Translations under genes and position numbers: made by a program
Shown here: positions 40,965 to 49,923 of the stretch, piece after piece
Numbering within the stretch: position 1 is the first letter of the stretch
How the letters are laid out: each line of letters opens with the position of its first letter
The notes under the pieces: generated by a model
The model's input: the letters and a program-made list of their open reading frames with translations, nothing else
Databases searched by the model: none
What the model was told of the DNA's origin: nothing
Source of the DNA: Prescottella defluvii
GTDB taxonomy: Bacteria > Actinomycetota > Actinomycetes > Mycobacteriales > Mycobacteriaceae
NCBI GenBank assembly: GCA_029690005.1
Contig: CP121458.1
Span: 1,612,001-1,676,000 of the forward strand
Reading direction: 5' to 3'
Length of the DNA: 64,000 nucleotides

Positions 40965-41411
40965 TCAGCGGTCCGCCGCGGCGGCGCGGATGATCGCCCG
41001 GAGTTCGCCGAGTCCCTCTGCGAGCACTGCGATCTGCTCGGGTTCGAGGTGCGCGAAGTGCGGTGTGAGGACGTCGGCGAGGTTGCGTCGGCCTTCGGCG
41101 AGCCATTGCCGGCCCTTGTCGGTGATGCCGACGAGGACGGCGCGACAGTCGTCGGGGTCCTGTTCCCGCGAGACGAAGCCCTCCTGGCCCAGCTTCTTGA
41201 GCAGCGCCGTCGCGGACGGCTGCGACGAGGTGTCGAGCCGGGCGAAGGTACTGACCCGAAGTGGACCCTGTTCCTCGAGCAGAGACAGCGCCCGCATCCA
41301 CGACCGGGGGCGGTCGTCGGTGGCGAGCGTCGACGCCAGGCGAGTGAAGCGGTGGGCATTGCTCACCAGGTCGACGAGTAGATCGCGGAACTGGGGGTCG
41401 GTCGAACTCAT
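40965..41411 (-). CDS. MarR-family regulator
   Basis: 148 residues. Winged helix with LRVSTFARLDTSSQPSATALLKKL (recognition region) and the wing RAVLVGITDKGRQWL. ATG at 41411. A palindrome at 41424-41448 lies just upstream, the usual place for a MarR autorepressor site. It probably represses itself and the downstream MFS exporter until a ligand binds. Confidence 0.88.
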   Translation of the reverse strand: MSSTDPQFRDLLVDLVSNAHRFTRLASTLATDDRPRSWMRALSLLEEQGPLRVSTFARLDTSSQPSATALLKKLGQEGFVSREQDPDDCRAVLVGITDKGRQWLAEGRRNLADVLTPHFAHLEPEQIAVLAEGLGELRAIIRAAAADR

Positions 41412-41423
41412 GGGATCCAATAA

Positions 41424-41448
41424 TTACATAAGCTAACTATGTATGTAA
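41424..41448. promoter_or_regulatory. MarR operator candidate
   Basis: TTACATA (41424-41430) and TATGTAA (41442-41448) arms around 11 nt, with a nested ACATA/TATGT repeat. It is an AT-rich island 13 nt upstream of the marR start and would overlap its promoter. Confidence 0.65.
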
Positions 41449-41573
41449 ACCCCTGTGTTCTGCGCTCTTGTCGATCCGGGCGGTCGGTCCGGGCGCGCCC
41501 GAGCGCGCGAAACGCGGGGCCCGCCGGGCTGTGGCGGTACCGTCGTCTCGAATCGGACACGAGGGAGTTGGGC

Positions 41574-42311
41574 ATGGCATTCGCGAGCATCAAGAAGTGG
41601 GGACTTCGAGCACGCGGTGTTCGTCGGCGCGACCGCTGCGACGGTCTACGGCGCGGTCACCGGGCGCGAGCGGATCCAGCAGGTCGCCAAGCCGCTCATC
41701 GCGCCGGCCCTCGCGACCCGCGTGCTCCGGCGTCGCGACGACCTCGACACCGCGGACACCGCGCTGCTCGTCGCCGGCCTCGCGGCCGCCACCGTCGGCG
41801 ACGTGTTCATGATCGACCCGACGTCGACGCCCGACTGAAGCGTGGTGCGACCTCGTTCGGCGTCATGCAGGTGGCGTACTCGTCGCTTCTCGTCCGGCGC
41901 GGTGCCCGTCCGCGACTGGCCGCCGCGCTGCCCCGACTCGGTGCGTGGGCGGCGGCGTCGGGCCTGCTGCATACCAAGGCCCCGACGGTCGCGAAGACGC
42001 TCACCGGCTACGGCGCGCTGCTCGGCACCACTGCGACCCTCGCGGCCGATCCCGCGCTCGCGCCCGGTGCGGCCGACATTGCGGGGCTGCCGATGCCGAA
42101 CCGGCGCGACCGGCGCAGTTGGCTCGGCCTCGGCGGACTTCTCTTCACGGCCTCGGACGGGACGATCGTGGTGCGCAAGCTGTTCCTGCGTGGGGAGAAG
42201 TCGCGCGCCGCGGCGGAGGGCGCCATCCTGGCGTCGTACGCGGCCGCGCAGCTGCTGCTGGTCGAGGGGATGATCGCGCTCGGTAGCGGCGCGAAGAAGC
42301 GGAACGGCTAG
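41574..42311 (+). CDS. YhhN-family membrane protein (lysoplasmalogenase-like), two frame breaks
   Basis: About 245 residues with several hydrophobic helices. YhhN-like elements: KPLIAPALATRVLRR, ALLVAGLAAATVGDVFMID and GLLFTASDGTIVVRKLF. The family includes vertebrate TMEM86 lysoplasmalogenases that cleave vinyl-ether lysolipids. Breaks near 41603 (one extra or two lost bases) and 41826 (missing base). ATG at 41574 after GAGGGAG. Its stop meets that of the convergent gene. Confidence 0.75.
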   Translation: MAFASIKKWGLRARGVRRRDRCDGLRRGHRARADPAGRQAAHRAGPRDPRAPASRRPRHRGHRAARRRPRGRHRRRRVHDRPDVDARLKRGATSFGVMQVAYSSLLVRRGARPRLAAALPRLGAWAAASGLLHTKAPTVAKTLTGYGALLGTTATLAADPALAPGAADIAGLPMPNRRDRRSWLGLGGLLFTASDGTIVVRKLFLRGEKSRAAAEGAILASYAAAQLLLVEGMIALGSGAKKRNG

Positions 42312-42754
42312 GGGCAGATCAGGATTCGGTCGCGGTTCCGTGGGTCGACGCGGATCGAGATGGTCTCGCCGGCGACGAACCGCGACCGGTTCTCGGGCAG
42401 CACCTCGTAGAGGACGCGGCCCTTGTACGACTCCGAGCCTGGCACGGTGAGGTCGAGGTCCAGTTCGGTGAGTTCGCCGTTGTCGACCGTGCGCCGGATC
42501 CGCTGCGTATGGCGGATCTGCGCCCAACCCTCGATGCCGTGCTTGGCGAGCTTGCGTTCGGCGTGAGTCGGGCGGTCGGCCCACATCATTCCGAGCCCGA
42601 GCGCGGAACCGTAGGCGGCGAGCAGCCCGCCGATCTGGTACGGGATGGTGCCCTCAGGGGTGTGCTCGATCAGCCATCCCAGCCAGATCGAGAGAACGAT
42701 GACGTAGCTGACGGTGATGAAGCAGACGGTGCGGACGATGCGGGGATGATTCAT
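42308..42754 (-). CDS. Small membrane protein with a C-terminal soluble domain
   Basis: 148 residues. Two N-terminal transmembrane helices (CFITVSYVIVLSIWLGWLI and YQIGGLLAAYGSALGLGMMW) followed by a beta-rich cytoplasmic domain (GWAQIRHTQRIRRTVDNGELTELDLDL, FVAGETISIRVDPRNRDRIL) that resembles small SH3/OB-like domains fused to membrane anchors in mycobacteria. ATG at 42754 after GAAGAAGG. Function unknown. Confidence 0.6.
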   Translation of the reverse strand: MNHPRIVRTVCFITVSYVIVLSIWLGWLIEHTPEGTIPYQIGGLLAAYGSALGLGMMWADRPTHAERKLAKHGIEGWAQIRHTQRIRRTVDNGELTELDLDLTVPGSESYKGRVLYEVLPENRSRFVAGETISIRVDPRNRDRILICP

Positions 42755-42780
42755 GGCCTTCTTCTCGTGACATCCCCAGC

Positions 42781-43409
42781 CTAGTCGCCCTGCGACCGCC
42801 CACCCGACGCGTAGCCGGGCTGTGCAGCGATCGACGGAGCGAGCCATCGCCGCAGGTAGCGGCGCAGTTCGGCATCGGAGCGTTGCGGATTGCCGGGGAG
42901 ACGAAGAACGACTGCATCGTCCGCAGCAGATGCTCGACGAGTTCGCTCAGCGATGCGTCGTCGTAGCCGTGTCGCTCCCAGTCGACGTCGAACCGTCTGA
43001 TCATGGTGAGCCCGAACGCCTGCGCTTCCTCGGACGTGATCCCGTCGGTGTGTGAGTGCGTGCCCGACAGCATGATGCCGAGGTGTGGGGTGCGGCGGAC
43101 GTCGTCGAGTGTGTAGACGACGCCCTCGACCAGTGCGTCTGCGGGGTCTTCGAGGCCCTGGACGTGCCGGGTCAGGCGGTCGAGGAACCCGCCGACCGAG
43201 GCGATCGCGGACGCCCGCATGAGGGCGTCGGAACTCGGGAAGTAGCGGTACACCGTCTGGCGGATCACTCCCAGCGATTCGGCGACGTCCGCGATGCTGA
43301 CCGCCGATCCGGTGCGGGAGATCGTCTCGACCGCTGCGGCGACGATGCGCCGCGCTGCCTCTTCGTCGTCGGCCGGCGGCTTGCCACCCCATCCGCGTCT
43401 GCGTGCCAC
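42781..43409 (-). CDS. TetR-family regulator, one frame break
   Basis: About 209 residues. Helix-turn-helix (residues 20-65) with AARRIVAAAVETISRTGSAV and VIRQTVYRYFPSSDALMRA. The C-terminal domain is helical. GTG start at 43409 without an obvious ribosome site. One base is missing near 42895. It is divergent from a three-gene operon and shares with it a perfect palindrome at 43469-43504, so it is the likely local repressor. Confidence 0.85.
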
Positions 43410-43468
43410 GGGCGGACGGTACCAGCAGCGCAGGGGTTCCCGCGCAGGTGGCGGCGATTTCGTCGAAA

Positions 43469-43504
43469 GCAATCATACAAATTAATCGTTGATCGTATGA
43501 TTGC
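43469..43504. promoter_or_regulatory. TetR operator candidate in the divergent gap
   Basis: GCAATCATAC (43469-43478) and GTATGATTGC (43495-43504) are perfect 10-bp arms with a 16-nt AT-rich centre. The length and symmetric position between tetR and the operon starting at 43567 fit a TetR dimer-pair operator. Confidence 0.75.
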
Positions 43505-43566
43505 CGCGATCGCGGCCCGGCCTGCGCGGACGGAGCCCCGCACCGACGACGAACGAGGTAGTGCGC

Positions 43567-44499
43567 ATGACGGATCTCAAGCCCCGGAAGATGGATTTCG
43601 GGTTCGACGACGGGGACGTCCCGTTCCTGTGGAACCCCGACAACCCGGCATGGTCGAGCATGTCGAACGCGGTGTCGTTCCTGGCCATCGGCTTCGAGAA
43701 GATGATCGTGAAGCTGATCCTGCAGGCCAAGCCGCTCATCACCGACCCCGAGGTCGCGGAGGAGGCTGTCGCGTTCATGCGTCAGGAGGGCCACCACTCG
43801 ACCGCCCACCGCCAGCACGTGAACGCACTGATCCGGCGCTACCCGGGCCTGCAGAACACCCTCGACGCGGTGATCGGCGAGTTCGACCTGCTCACCGAGC
43901 GCACCTCGATCGAATACCGGCTCGCGTACACCGCGGACCTCGAGGCGACCTTCACCCCGGTGTTCAAGCTGATGCTCGACAACGAGGCGACCCTGTTCGC
44001 ACCCGGCGACGACCGGGTGGCCTCCCTGTTCCTCTGGCACTTCGTCGAGGAGGTCGAGCACCGCAGCTCCGCGCTGATCATCTACAACTCCGTCGTCGGC
44101 AACGAGCTGTACCGGATGCGGATGGCGCCGTCGATCTTCGCGCACGTGATGAAGTCGATCCGGATCGCCTGCGCCGGCTTCAACCAGCACGTTCCGCTGA
44201 GTGAACGGCGGGTCGACTCGATGTCTATGTTCGCCCGGCACCGCATCAAGCAGCGGGTGCTCACCGCGTTCGCGCCCTACCTGACCAAGGGGCCGATGCC
44301 ACGGGCGTTCGACGGCCTGGCCATCGGTGAGCAGCTCACGGCGCTGCGCGGCGCCGTCCGCAGCCAGATGCCCGGGCACAACCCGACCCACGAGAACCTG
44401 CCGGTCCTCGCAGGCGAATGGTTCGACCGATACGACGACGGATACGACTGCACGCGTTGGTACTCCGCCGAGTCGGTGTCGTCGGAGGCGGTGAACTGA
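43567..44499 (+). CDS. Metal-dependent hydrolase family protein (PF10118-like)
   Basis: 310 residues, intact. Helical protein with clusters of His/Glu: MRQEGHHSTAHRQHVNALI (about 75), FLWHFVEEVEHRSSAL (about 160) and conserved RHRIKQR, which I associate with the PF10118 'metal-dependent hydrolase' family that forms a ferritin-like iron or di-metal centre. ATG at 43567 after GAGGTAG. First gene of a TetR-controlled operon; stop overlaps the next start (ATGA). Substrate unknown. Confidence 0.72.
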   Translation: MTDLKPRKMDFGFDDGDVPFLWNPDNPAWSSMSNAVSFLAIGFEKMIVKLILQAKPLITDPEVAEEAVAFMRQEGHHSTAHRQHVNALIRRYPGLQNTLDAVIGEFDLLTERTSIEYRLAYTADLEATFTPVFKLMLDNEATLFAPGDDRVASLFLWHFVEEVEHRSSALIIYNSVVGNELYRMRMAPSIFAHVMKSIRIACAGFNQHVPLSERRVDSMSMFARHRIKQRVLTAFAPYLTKGPMPRAFDGLAIGEQLTALRGAVRSQMPGHNPTHENLPVLAGEWFDRYDDGYDCTRWYSAESVSSEAVN

Positions 44500-45656
44500 T
44501 GGCCGACCACTGTGCCCCCACCTTCGAGGACCTGGCCACTCGGCTCGGCTTCTCGTGCGACAAGGCCGGCGGACTGTTCGAGGTCCGCAACCCGTTCGCG
44601 TTGGAGAACTGGACGCTGCCGGTGCTCGAGTTCACGATCGTGCTCGGTGCGGTGCTGGCGCTCGTGTACGCGATCGTGCGCCTGCGCCGCCACGGCGATC
44701 CCACCAACCTGGTGCTGTGGTTCGGTGCCACCGCGTTCCTGTTCGTGATCGAGCCGCCGATCTACTTCCCGGCCACGTTCGGCACCGAGGAATACCTGGG
44801 CACGATGTTCGCGCACAACGTGTTCACCGTCGAATTCCTGTGGGGCAGACTGCCGCTGTACATCGTCGCGATCTATCCGCTGATGGCGACGCTGGCGTTC
44901 GAGCTCGTCCGGATGCTCGGCGTGTTCCGGCGCTACGGGGTATTCCTCGGCGCGGTGTGCGTCGGCTTCGTCCACCACGCGTTCTACGAGATCTTCGACC
45001 AGCTCGGGCCGCAGCTGCGGTGGTGGGAGTGGACACTCGACAACAAGGTCAACCAGCCGTTCTTCGATTCGGTTCCGCTGCCCAGCGTCGTGGTGTTCGC
45101 CGCGCTGTGGCCGATGTCGCTGGCGCTGTGCGTCCAATTCTTCGTCGGCCGCTACGTCGATCGGGGCCGGCACTTCTCCGGGCTCGAATTGCTCTGGCGC
45201 ACAGTGGTGATCGGCCTCACGGCATCCGTCGGTGTGTTCGTCCTCCCGCTCCCGGCGACGGTCTTCGGGATGGGCAGCGACACGGCCCGCGGAGTCCTCT
45301 ATGCGGCCGAACTCGCCGCCGTCACGGTCGTCGCGATTCCGATCCTGTTCAAGCAGTGGTCGCGGTTGCGCGCGGGAACGTCCGACGTCCCCGCCTACTC
45401 GAACGACTTCGTCCGGTACTTCAGCGTGGTCTACCTCGCGGTGATGGCCGTGCTGTGGGTGACGGCGTTGCCGGCGTTCTTCAGCGCCGTCGACGGCGTC
45501 ACCGACAACGGCGACCCGATCGGGAACCTCTGGTACACACTCGCGTGCTTCGCGGTCGCGATCCTGTCGGTGGCTGCGACCTTCACCGTGCCACGGGTAC
45601 CACAGGACGCCGTCGAGGAGAACGCCACCGGAAAGGTCAGCCACGACCTAGCCTGA
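44499..45656 (+). CDS. Polytopic membrane protein of unknown function
   Basis: 385 residues, intact. About ten transmembrane helices, several with His/Tyr/Phe at helix ends (FVIEPPIYFPATF, FVHHAFYEIFDQLGP). ATG overlaps the upstream stop. No signature of a known transporter is seen. Placed between a di-metal hydrolase-like protein and an SDR, it could be a membrane component of a lipid or terpene modification pathway; this is speculation. Confidence 0.65.
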   Translation: MADHCAPTFEDLATRLGFSCDKAGGLFEVRNPFALENWTLPVLEFTIVLGAVLALVYAIVRLRRHGDPTNLVLWFGATAFLFVIEPPIYFPATFGTEEYLGTMFAHNVFTVEFLWGRLPLYIVAIYPLMATLAFELVRMLGVFRRYGVFLGAVCVGFVHHAFYEIFDQLGPQLRWWEWTLDNKVNQPFFDSVPLPSVVVFAALWPMSLALCVQFFVGRYVDRGRHFSGLELLWRTVVIGLTASVGVFVLPLPATVFGMGSDTARGVLYAAELAAVTVVAIPILFKQWSRLRAGTSDVPAYSNDFVRYFSVVYLAVMAVLWVTALPAFFSAVDGVTDNGDPIGNLWYTLACFAVAILSVAATFTVPRVPQDAVEENATGKVSHDLA

Positions 45657-45660
45657 GGAC

Positions 45661-46461
45661 ATGGCACCCACCGTGTTCATCACCGGCGCGGCCGCGGGAA
45701 TCGGCCGCGCGACCGCCCTGGCCTTCGCCGGCCGCGGCTACCTCGTCGGCGCGTACGACGTCGACGAGGAAGGGCTCGAGTCGCTGCGCGGGGAGATCGT
45801 CGCCCGCGGCGGCCGCGTGCAGACGGGCCGGCTCGACGTCACCGATCTCGACGAGTGGCACGCGCGGTTGGCGGAGTTCGCCTCCGACGGTCGGCTCGAC
45901 ATCCTGATCAACAACGCCGGGGTGCTGTCGTCGGGGCGCTTCGAGGACGTCCCGGCCGACGCCCACCGAAGGATGCTCGACATCAACGTGGGCGGCATGA
46001 TCAACGGCCTGCTCGCGGCGTTCCCCTACCTGAAGGAGACGCCGCGGGCGCAGGTCGTGAACCTGGCGTCGGCGTCGGCGATCTACGGTCAACCCGAACT
46101 GGCGACGTACGGCGCCACCAAGTTCGCGGTCCGTGGCCTCACCGAGGCGCTCGACCTCGAATGGGGTGCGCACGACATCCGGGTGATCGACATGTGGCCG
46201 CTGTTCGTGCGGACCGGCATGGTGCGGGGCGTGTCGACGGGAAGCACGCGCTCGCTCGGTATCCGACTCACCGCACAGGACGTGGCGGACGCCATCGTCG
46301 CGGCGACCGGCCACCGCGGCCGCATCCCGAAGGTGCACTTCCCCGTGGGCGTGCAAGCGAAGGCACTCGTCGCGACGTCCGCTGTCGCCCCGGCCTGGCT
46401 CGCCCGGTCCATCACCAGGGTGCTCACTCGCGACCGGCGGAGCGGTCGACGGGAGGACTAG
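45661..46461 (+). CDS. Short-chain dehydrogenase/reductase
   Basis: 266 residues. Cofactor motif TGAAAGIGRA, NNAG, catalytic SASA.. Tyr-Lys in YGATKFA. It has a C-terminal tail (HFPVGVQAKALVATSAVAPAWLA) typical of SDRs acting on lipids or fatty alcohols. ATG at 45661, 5 nt after the previous stop; TAGCCT at 45649-45654 could be an internal -10 box. Third gene of the TetR-linked operon. Confidence 0.82.
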   Translation: MAPTVFITGAAAGIGRATALAFAGRGYLVGAYDVDEEGLESLRGEIVARGGRVQTGRLDVTDLDEWHARLAEFASDGRLDILINNAGVLSSGRFEDVPADAHRRMLDINVGGMINGLLAAFPYLKETPRAQVVNLASASAIYGQPELATYGATKFAVRGLTEALDLEWGAHDIRVIDMWPLFVRTGMVRGVSTGSTRSLGIRLTAQDVADAIVAATGHRGRIPKVHFPVGVQAKALVATSAVAPAWLARSITRVLTRDRRSGRRED

Positions 46462-46464
46462 AGT
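46459..46464 (+). promoter_or_regulatory. -10 box (TAGAGT) of a probable leaderless trmH transcript
   Basis: TAGAGT overlaps the stop of the SDR and ends 9 nt before the ATG at 46474. Confidence 0.4.
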
Positions 46465-46473
46465 TCAGCGTCG

Positions 46474-47181
46474 ATGAGCGACGCGAAGATGCACACACCG
46501 GCCGGAGAAGACGCTGCCGACATCGTCGACGCCCCCGGCCCCACCGAATGGGGCGAGCACCCGTACGGCGTCGGTCCGTGGGCCGAGGAGCACGGCACGC
46601 CGGTGCCTGACGATCCCCGTTACGACGCGCAGCTCCTGGCGGAGGGGGACCGTCGCAACGTCGTCGACGCGTACCGCTACTGGACGCGGGAGGCGATCGT
46701 CGCCGACATCGACAGCCGCCGGCACCCGCTGCACGTCGCGATCGAGAACTTCGGCCACGACTCGAACATCGGCACGGTGGTGCGGACGGCGAACGCCTTC
46801 GCGGCGGCCGCGGTGCACATCGTGGGCCGTCGTCGCTGGAACCGCCGCGGTGCCATGGTCACCGACCGCTACCAGCACCTGATGCATCACGCCGACCTCG
46901 ACGAGCTCGCGGCCTTCGCGCGTGAGAACGGGCTGATAGTCGTCGCCGTCGACAACACCCCGGGCTCGGTCCCGATCGAGACAGTGGACCTGCCGCGCGA
47001 CTGCCTCCTGCTGTTCGGACAGGAGGGACCGGGCGTGACCGAACAGGGCCATGCGGTCGCGTCGAAGACGGTGTCGATCGCCCAGTTCGGGTCCACCCGC
47101 AGCATCAATGCGGGCGTGGCGGCGGGGATCGCGATGCACGCCTGGGTGCGGCAACACGCCGATCTCGGCCGCGCTTGGTAG
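46474..47181 (+). CDS. SpoU/TrmH-type RNA 2'-O-methyltransferase
   Basis: 235 residues. SPOUT trefoil-knot motifs: motif 1 NFGHDSNIGTVVRTANAF, motif 2 LLLFGQEGPGV and motif 3 FGSTRSINAGVAAGIAMHAW. It methylates the ribose of a tRNA or rRNA nucleotide using SAM. The N-terminal 60 residues are acidic and poorly conserved. Equivalent in position to M. tuberculosis Rv0380c. Gene intact. Confidence 0.88.
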   Translation: MSDAKMHTPAGEDAADIVDAPGPTEWGEHPYGVGPWAEEHGTPVPDDPRYDAQLLAEGDRRNVVDAYRYWTREAIVADIDSRRHPLHVAIENFGHDSNIGTVVRTANAFAAAAVHIVGRRRWNRRGAMVTDRYQHLMHHADLDELAAFARENGLIVVAVDNTPGSVPIETVDLPRDCLLLFGQEGPGVTEQGHAVASKTVSIAQFGSTRSINAGVAAGIAMHAWVRQHADLGRAW

Positions 47182-47215
47182 CGGAAGCCTCCGCACCCAG
47201 GCAAGATCGGTAGGC

Positions 47216-48337
47216 ATGCAGCGCGAATGGTCTGCCCGAGCGGATGCCGCCGAGAACGCGGTGATCACTCGGCACATTCGCCGCGTCTGGGGGATGCCCG
47301 GCACTGCCATGGCAGTTGTCGCCTGGCCCGCGGTGCGGCGGGAGCGGGTGTTCGTGAACTGGCACTACTGGTGGCAGGCGAATCTCATCAACTGCACCGT
47401 GGACGCCGCCGAACGGAACCCGACCGCGAAACGACGCCGACGGCTCGTGAAACTCATTCGCGGCCACCGGTTCCGCAACATCTCGGGCTGGACCAACAAC
47501 TACTACGACGACATGGCGTGGCTCGGGATGGCGCTCGAGCGGGCCCAGCGGATGCAGCTGATCGGTAACCGCAAGGCGCTCGCGGCCCTCGAAGCCCAGC
47601 TGTTCGACGCGTGGTCGCCGGACTCGGGCGGCGGCATCCCGTGGCGCAGGCATTCGGACTTCTTCAACACCCCGGCGAACGGTCCGGCGGGCGTCGTGCT
47701 GGCGCGGATCGGGCGGCTGTGGCGTGCACAGGCGATGGCGGACTGGATCGACGACACCCTCCGCGACCCGGAGACCGGCCTCATCTTCGACGGCATCCGG
47801 CGGGACGGGACCATCGAACGCAACATCTACACGTACTGCCAGGGCGTGGTGCTCGCGCTCGAGACGGAGCTCGCGGTCAGGATGGGCGCCGAGCGGCACC
47901 GCCTGCGGGTGCATCGCCTGGTCGACGCCGTCGACGAGCGGCTCGCGAAGGGCGGCGTCATCCGCGGCGGTGGCGGCGGCGACGGCGGATTGTTCAACGG
48001 CCTGCTCGCCCGACACCTGGCGCTGGTCGCGTTGCGGCTGCCCGGCGACGCCCCGGAGGACGTGCGGGCACGGCGGCTCGCGGCGCAACTGGTGCTCGGC
48101 TCGGCCGAGGCGGCGTGGGAGAACCGACTGCAGGTCGAGGAACTTCCCCTGTTCGGTCGGGACTGGAGCATGCCCGCGCAGCTTCCCGGACTGGGCGGCG
48201 AGATCGCGACGGTCTCGGGCGGGTCGGTGCGTCCGTCCGAGATCGCGGAGCGGGACCTGTCGGTACAGCTCAGCGGTTGGCTGCTGATGGAGTCCGCCTA
48301 CCTGGTGTCGGCGGCGGGCTATCCGAAGCGTCGGTGA
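47216..48337 (+). CDS. GH76-family glycoside hydrolase (alpha-1,6-mannanase-like)
   Basis: 373 residues, intact. The GH76 catalytic Asp pair is in NNYYDDMAWLG (about residue 95); other conserved stretches are GGIPWRRHSDFFNTPANGPAGV and IYTYCQGVVLALETEL. No signal peptide, so a cytoplasmic role. ATG at 47216. Corresponds in position to M. tuberculosis Rv0365c, whose function on mannose polymers is not established in detail. Confidence 0.84.
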   Translation: MQREWSARADAAENAVITRHIRRVWGMPGTAMAVVAWPAVRRERVFVNWHYWWQANLINCTVDAAERNPTAKRRRRLVKLIRGHRFRNISGWTNNYYDDMAWLGMALERAQRMQLIGNRKALAALEAQLFDAWSPDSGGGIPWRRHSDFFNTPANGPAGVVLARIGRLWRAQAMADWIDDTLRDPETGLIFDGIRRDGTIERNIYTYCQGVVLALETELAVRMGAERHRLRVHRLVDAVDERLAKGGVIRGGGGGDGGLFNGLLARHLALVALRLPGDAPEDVRARRLAAQLVLGSAEAAWENRLQVEELPLFGRDWSMPAQLPGLGGEIATVSGGSVRPSEIAERDLSVQLSGWLLMESAYLVSAAGYPKRR

Positions 48338-48344
48338 CGAGCGG

Positions 48345-49013
48345 TCAGTCGACCATCTCGTCGACGAGGACGTCCTGCGCCGGCCGCGCCATCTCGCGGC
48401 GATAGCTCCGCAGGCCAAGCACGGTACCGACCACCAACGCCGACACCATGGTCCCGAGGACGACGGGCATCACCCACGGCACCCGCTCGAGCAGTGATCC
48501 GCAGTAGAAGCCGACGAGTAGCAGGACCGGCGCCCACACGACGGCGCCGATGGTGCTCGCGATCGTGAAGCGGCGGTGATCCATCTCCGCGGCCCCGGCG
48601 ACCATCGGGCACAGCGTGCGGACCCACGGAATCCATCGCGCCACCAGGACGGCCCAGAAACCGTGTCGTTCGAGCAGCCCGTTGACCTTGTGGAGGTTCT
48701 CCGTGTTGACGTACTTGCCGTTGCGACGGGCGACGAGGTGGTGGCCGCCGCGCCTGCCGATCGCGTACCCCACCTGGTTGCCCGCGATGGCGGCGCCCAT
48801 CGCACCCGCAGACAGCGCCCACGTGTGGCCCGGGCCCGCCTCGTGGGCGGCCATGACGATCCCCGCCGTGACGAGCATCGAGTCGCCGGGCAGGAACAGT
48901 CCGACGATCAGAGCGCACTCGAAGAAGACGAAGGTGAGCACCACCAGCCACACGAGCGCGGGACCGGCGGACTCGAGCGGGCCGAAGGTTCCGGCCGCGA
49001 GGGTCGTCGTCAC
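48345..49013 (-). CDS. DedA-family membrane protein
   Basis: 222 residues. DedA/SNARE-associated fold with reentrant-type motifs: FFECALIVGLFLPGDSMLVTAG and the second-half RWIPWVRTLCPMVAGAAEM, holding the acidic and Arg residues typical of the family. DedA proteins are linked to lipid (undecaprenyl-phosphate) flipping. GTG start at 49013 overlaps the upstream dedA stop (GTGA), so both are one unit. Confidence 0.88.
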   Translation of the reverse strand: MTTTLAAGTFGPLESAGPALVWLVVLTFVFFECALIVGLFLPGDSMLVTAGIVMAAHEAGPGHTWALSAGAMGAAIAGNQVGYAIGRRGGHHLVARRNGKYVNTENLHKVNGLLERHGFWAVLVARWIPWVRTLCPMVAGAAEMDHRRFTIASTIGAVVWAPVLLLVGFYCGSLLERVPWVMPVVLGTMVSALVVGTVLGLRSYRREMARPAQDVLVDEMVD

Positions 49014-49747
49014 ACGGTTGGATCGTTCGGCGTGGAGACGGTCTCGGCGCTGTCGGCGATCGCGGTCCCGCCCGACTTACGCGAGGCGAGGTACCGCTTG
49101 CCGACCTCGACGATGATCGGGATCACCGAGACCAGGACGATGAGGATGAAGATCAGGTCGATGTTGTCGGCGATGAACTGGACCTGGCCGAGGAAGTAGC
49201 CGAGCAGCGTCACGCCGGCACCCCAGATGATGCCGCCGATGACGTTGTAGGTGATGAAGACGGAGTACTTCATCTTCGACGCACCGGCGACCAGCGGCGC
49301 GTACGTGCGCACGATCGGCACGAAGCGGGCCAGGAAGATCGTGATGGGGCCGTGCTTGGTGAAGAACGCCTGGGATTCGTCGATGTAGCTCTTCTTGAAG
49401 AGCTTGGCGTCGTTCGACTTGAACAGCGACGCACCGCCCTTCGCACCGATGAAGTAGCCCACCTGGTCGCCGGCGACCGCAGCGATCGGGATGGTCACCA
49501 TAAGCACCCAGAGCGGGGCGAAGGGCTCGACCTCCGCGGACTTGGACGCCGCGATCAGACCGGCCGTGAACAGCAGCGAATCGCCCGGAAGAAGCGGGAA
49601 CAGTAGACCCGACTCGATGAAGACGACGACGAGGAGTCCGATCAGCACCCACGCGCCGAACGAATTCAGCAGGTTGACTGGATCGAGGAATCCCGGCAGC
49701 AATGCCAGATTCGTGGTCACGGACTCCGAGGCTGCCAGCACATTCAC
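49010..49747 (-). CDS. DedA-family membrane protein (second copy)
   Basis: 245 residues. Same family: FIESGLLFPLLPGDSLLFTAG and RFVPIVRTYAPLVAGASKM. GTG start at 49747 chosen as the first start before the first hydrophobic helix; the ribosome site is weak. Divergent from fba by 176 bp. Corresponds to M. tuberculosis Rv0364 in position. Tandem DedA paralogues suggest partly redundant lipid-carrier transport. Confidence 0.86.
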   Translation of the reverse strand: MNVLAASESVTTNLALLPGFLDPVNLLNSFGAWVLIGLLVVVFIESGLLFPLLPGDSLLFTAGLIAASKSAEVEPFAPLWVLMVTIPIAAVAGDQVGYFIGAKGGASLFKSNDAKLFKKSYIDESQAFFTKHGPITIFLARFVPIVRTYAPLVAGASKMKYSVFITYNVIGGIIWGAGVTLLGYFLGQVQFIADNIDLIFILIVLVSVIPIIVEVGKRYLASRKSGGTAIADSAETVSTPNDPTV

Positions 49748-49923
49748 GCGCACCAGACTACCGGCGGCCGCTGAGAGCCCGCTGAGTCCACCGTGTCCGG
49801 CGAGCCGACACCGAGCCGACACCAGGGGAGGCGGTTGCGCGCCCGGGTTGCCATACTGCATAGACAACCCCGCGCGCCGTGACAATCGGCCGCGCCCGAA
49901 CCCGTCAATGGAGGACAGCCGCC

